A stretch of DNA of 64,000 nt from Brachypodius melanocephalos (Eukaryota; Chordata; Aves; Passeriformes; Pycnonotidae): the NCBI GenBank assembly GCA_013398615.1, contig VZSR01003798.1, positions 9,609,542 to 9,673,541 of the forward strand. The letters are read 5' to 3'. Positions 59,601 to 64,000 of the stretch are shown here, in pieces; positions within the stretch are counted from its first letter, which is position 1; every line of letters begins with the position of its first letter. The translations under genes were made by a program, and so were the position numbers. The notes under the pieces are model-generated. The model saw nothing but the letters and a program-made list of their open reading frames with translations, ran no database searches and was not told the DNA's origin.

Positions 59601-62600
59601 TAATGCATATCCACATAGAAAAACATGTGCTTGGGAGATGTTGTTCGGTGGTTGGAAAAAGACAATTTGTATTTTCCAACGGAATTGTTTTAAAATTCTA
59701 GATGATCCTGGGATTGGTATTCTGTGCAGCACGCTGGCATTTTGCTGTATTTCCCTCTCTCAATATAGTTTAATCTGTATTAAAGCACTGCTCTGTCACA
59801 ACTTTCATAAATTATTACTCAGCCAGCCAATAGAAATTACATAAATACTGCAAATATAATCGTCTGTTCTTAGCAGAGAGTCTTAAAGGACTTTTAAACT
59901 AGTTACAACAGCAAGTGGTAATCCTTCTATTAAAACTTTCTTACCATGTTATAAGTTTGCTGTTATGCAACATTTTTCACTTTGTCAGCTGAAAACTGTT
60001 TTTCTGAAAGTAATCTAGACCCTGCTTTGCTGAGATGGAAATAAAGGGAAGTTTGTCTTGACTAAGTGCTCTGTTTTCGTACGACTCTGAGCAAGTAGTA
60101 GTTAAAATGAAACATTGGAAACAACAGTAATTTACTAATCAGGAGAAAAATGGTTGTTATTGAAACAAACCCCATGTTTACTGCAAAATTGATTTAAAGC
60201 GCATTTTAAAATAACAGCTCAAGAAAAATAGACTCACAGTGGGCTCCAAATTCTAAATGCAACATTTACATATATATGATTAAGTGCTGCAGAATGGACT
60301 TTGCTCACTGAGGTCTCTTAAGGGCAGAGAAGACAGCAAGGAATGTGTTGTTGAATTAAACTGCCTTTGGAAGTCTGAGGAGCACCGAGCTTCTGACCAT
60401 GCTTTTCATTGCCCTTGTGGAAAGCACTGAAGCAAAGAAAATGCAAGGAATACACCTTAATTCTATGATACCTTCACCCAAGCCCTAGAATGCTTTTACT
60501 GGATTTTTAATGACCTCAGTGCTAAAATGTAATTAGCTTTAATTACCACTTGTACCCTCACAAAATAAAGACAACAAAGGGAGAATTATCCAGCGCTTTT
60601 CTTGTATCAGAATGGATTAATCATGGCTGTTAATCAGAAGTAAACTGAGGAACATAGCTCACTATCCAGGAGGATGAATAGCTGAAGAAGTGAGATTGAG
60701 CTAAAAACTAAAGAAAGAGGAGTAGTTCAGTATACACTCCTCTGTAAAGCTTGCAAGGAAGGGAGCAGGGGCAGCTTGAAACAACATTGGTGGAGTGGAG
60801 CCTAAAGCAGTGTGCCATGCTGAGGCCTTGAGGGGGAGACAGGGACAGAGCCTGATAATTCATAGCATGAATTATCCACCCTGGGATGAACAATCATTGA
60901 CAAAAATCTGAGTAACAGAAAGAGGAGATACACTGAGTTAAGTGTGTCAGCTGTGAAATAAGTTATTTATACAGGGGTGAGCTTCACCCTGGTAGATCTG
61001 ATGGTAGAGAAAAAAGGACTGTAAGTTGTTACCAGCAGCCAGAAAATGAATTTCAAATGCTTGTGTGGCAAACAGCAAAATTTGTCAGTAGTCTTCTCCC
61101 TTTTTGCATTTGTGTACATACTGCTTTTATAGCTCTGTGTACTTCACGTGGTAATAAATATTCAAAGGTTGCTTTACAGTGGTTGCAGCCAAGTTGATGC
61201 TGGTTATTCCAGATGGAAAGATCATTGCTTCTCAAGGTACTGTAACAAAAGACTTGGCAGTTCATAAGTAGTGCTCCTGCTGGGAGCAGGTGTCTTCAGT
61301 TTGACAAGATTGCACTTTATCCATGAGTGCTTGAAATGCACTATAGCTGGTAGCAGGTCAAACAGGTCTGAATTTTTAAAGAGAGTGTTGTAAGACTTCA
61401 GTAATGAGCTTGAGGTGGTGAACAATGACATGCAAAGCTAATTACCTGTTTACTAACGTCACAATTATTCAGCCATTTGTCTTGACTGGAGCCGTGCTGA
61501 GCCTTGGCTCCTCCTGCCAAGTCCACTTTCCAGCCATTGAGTGATTGTATGTGAACTGTTTTGCTAAAAAGTGCCAAAAAAAGAAGAAAAAAAAGAGGGA
61601 AAAGAAGTTCATTTAACTGCTACAAACCTAGATTTTAATTTACTGACCACATAAGAGATTTAGGGATTAGATTTGCTTACATGCAAGGCATGTCTCTGTG
61701 GGAGCAGTGTTTTCAGTGAAAAGCATGAGCAGGACACCCAGCAGAAGAGTTAATTATCTGAGTGCTAATGTTCTCAGACAAATATCTAATGCATCATAAG
61801 TACTAGCAATGAAGTGCTGGCTGTCAGCGTAAAATCAAATTACCCCTACAAGTTTTATTGTGGAAATATGATTGCTACACTGCAAAGATGAAAGTTACAG
61901 ACACCCAAGAGCAGGGGTCCTGTGAAGCTGCACTGAATTACTCACTAACAACTTTCGTTTGCAGAAATGATATTTTTGTGGCTGTAGGATGCAGTTTGTG
62001 GGGTTAAATCAGCAACTTCATTTCATTCTCTGACTTGCTGAACTTGATAGTTACCTCACTGTAAACCAGCAGAAAGTAATTTTGAAAAAGTTAAAAGAGA
62101 CTATAAACGGGTGGTATTTTTGTCTTCAATCAGGAAACTCTTTGTCCACACTAATTTATAGGTCATAAATTAGAATTTGGGTGATTTTATTGATCTGAAT
62201 ATGCTGCCTTTCTTTGATTGTGTCAATGATTTAACCTTCTATAATTCAGTATAAAATTAACCCCTGAAGTAAATTATATGCATTTCAAGCTGCTAGGACT
62301 TAGTCAACAAATAGCCGCACACCACTTCTCTATCTGCTTGTTCCCCCACTCAGTGAAATCAGAGCATTTCTTTTTTGTGTGCTCAGTGGGCATTAGGGCA
62401 GATGTTAATTTTACTGAGTGGGAATGCTCTGTTACAACTGATGAAAGTAAAATAATGGACTTTACTTATGGCTAGCAACTGGGCAAAAATTGGCTACTAA
62501 AGTCAAGGAAAATAGTTCATAGTTGGGAAAATGTGCATTTGTTTGCCTAATGGGGTGCTATGGGTGTGTGCGTGTGTCCAAGGGATGTGTTCTGAAAGAT

Positions 62601-64000
62601 TAGTACCTGTCTTAGAAATGAAAATCCTTGAATAGTAATAACTAAAAGCACTTGAGGCTCAACAGCAGAACTAGGGTACTCTGAAGTGTTTTCCAGAAAT
62701 TCTATTTCCAGCCTTTTGTAAAGCCTTCATCTTTTACAAATCAATGTCCTGAATTATTTAGTATCTATTGTATGCAAATAGCTTAGGAATACTGAACAAG
62801 GCTGCATTTCTCTTAACTTACTGAAATGAGGCAGATAAGGTGTGCAATTTGGAACTAGACTTCATAACACATGATGGTGCCTAAAATTGGATCGAAATTC
62901 TGATCTAGCTCAGTTACTACCTGACCCTAGAGTTGCCTCAGTTTCATGAATATGTTTTTAGTAATGACATTCCTGAGCTGTTTGAAATGTGCTGTGAACA
63001 CCTTGAAAGCTCCAAATCAGGGCAGTCCATTGTGCAGGATGTATCCAAACATGATCCAAAGGGGACAGAGGGATTCCTCCATCTGTCTCCGCTGAGGAGC
63101 CTACCTTGGCTGATGTCTGTAGCAGTGGCAATGCTGGGCTCTGTGCTGTCTGTGCTCTAGGGCAGACAGCAGAGTTCCAGATCAGTGTAGGACAGCTGGC
63201 TTGTGAATGTTTTCTCATTGGTCTCAGACATCACCTGTGCTGTCAGCTGCACCAAAGAGGTGATGGTGAGGAGGGCAGTAACCTCTCCTAGGAGGCAGCT
63301 AGATCCAGAAAAAGTGTCTGTGTGTGGCAAAATAAGAGCATGTGGGAATGGATAGTGTGTTGGTACTAGGATTGGAGAAACCTGAGTCGTGGTTACTACT
63401 TGGGGATTTTATGCAATGACCCATTTCAATGTTGGTGGCAGGTTTTTTTCTTTTTAGGTAGGTTTTCTTGAGATGGAAGATGGCATTCTGGTGTTGCAAC
63501 AGCATTTTAAGCTGTGGATCGTAATCAGACAGAGATATTTAACTCTGGTTTCAGTCCTGAGGAAATGTTTCCTGGATTTCAGGTGCCTTCCTGTCATATT
63601 CCTTTCTATTTTTGCTAGTACTACACAGCTTCTCATTGAGTATGCTAAAGTGCTCCGTCTTTAGTGTGGTGGTTCTTCTGAGACCCTTGTTTGCCCCCAT
63701 ACACATTCTCAGATTTTCTTTACTCCTAGAACAGCAGCTAATTAGATTAATGGTGTTGCTAAAGAAATGTTTGTGGAATCACAGACTTGGGTCCAAGTAG
63801 AATAACCAGTTTCTGTTACACCCACAAACAAGGTCTTGAACCCAAGAAAATAAGGGAAGCAGAAATAGTACAGGTTTTTCATCCTCTAGTTTTGTTAAAT
63901 TCCAAGCAAGCCCTCTGTAAACTTAAATTCGCTATTTAGATTAAGTTTTGATTATGACTGTGCTACTCAGTCTCGAAGTGATGTTTCCACATCCAGGTGG
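47664..64000. other. Intergenic desert, last part
   Basis: About 16 kb of AT-rich sequence without a recognisable gene, RNA gene or intact transposon. The longest open frame (139 codons, minus, 57716-58135) shows no family motif. By remembered synteny the next gene to the right should be SEMA6D, but none of its coding sequence was recognised here. Confidence 0.6.

Overview
The window is nuclear DNA of a bird, or at least a sauropsid. It carries degraded CR1-type LINE fragments (3093-3640, 13195-13270, 43012-43525, 43530-43650), compact vertebrate introns and one GC-rich promoter island in an AT-rich background. No bacterial, organellar or viral genes were seen. Gene identities come from translating across splice sites and comparing with remembered vertebrate protein families; no database search was run.

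Region 1 (1-8.65 kb, + strand) is the 3' part of MYEF2, an RNA/DNA-binding protein of the hnRNP M family. Twelve coding exons, the first cut by the window edge, encode the last 381 residues: RRM2, a Gly/Met-rich linker and RRM3. One intron (861-1258) has the hallmarks of a minor-spliceosome (U12-type) intron. The five linker exons are all 1-1 symmetric.

Region 2 (8.9-17.4 kb, - strand) is a complete nine-exon SLC24A5 (NCKX5), the melanosomal/trans-Golgi K+-dependent Na+/Ca2+ exchanger needed for pigmentation. All exons join in frame to 493 codons, or 492 through a tandem NAGNAG acceptor. MYEF2 and SLC24A5 are tail to tail, as I recall for the human 15q21.1 locus.

Region 3 (17.0-17.85 kb) is a CpG-rich island holding SLC24A5 exon 1, two GC-rich minisatellites and, on the opposite strand, a start codon in good context. 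That start joins in frame to a well-bounded exon at 18697-18844. Together they suggest a short divergent transcript or small protein gene that I do not recognise.

Region 4 (about 20-64 kb) has no gene I can support. It is AT-rich, with LINE debris, simple repeats and scattered chance ORFs. By synteny it should be the intergenic desert between SLC24A5 and SEMA6D.
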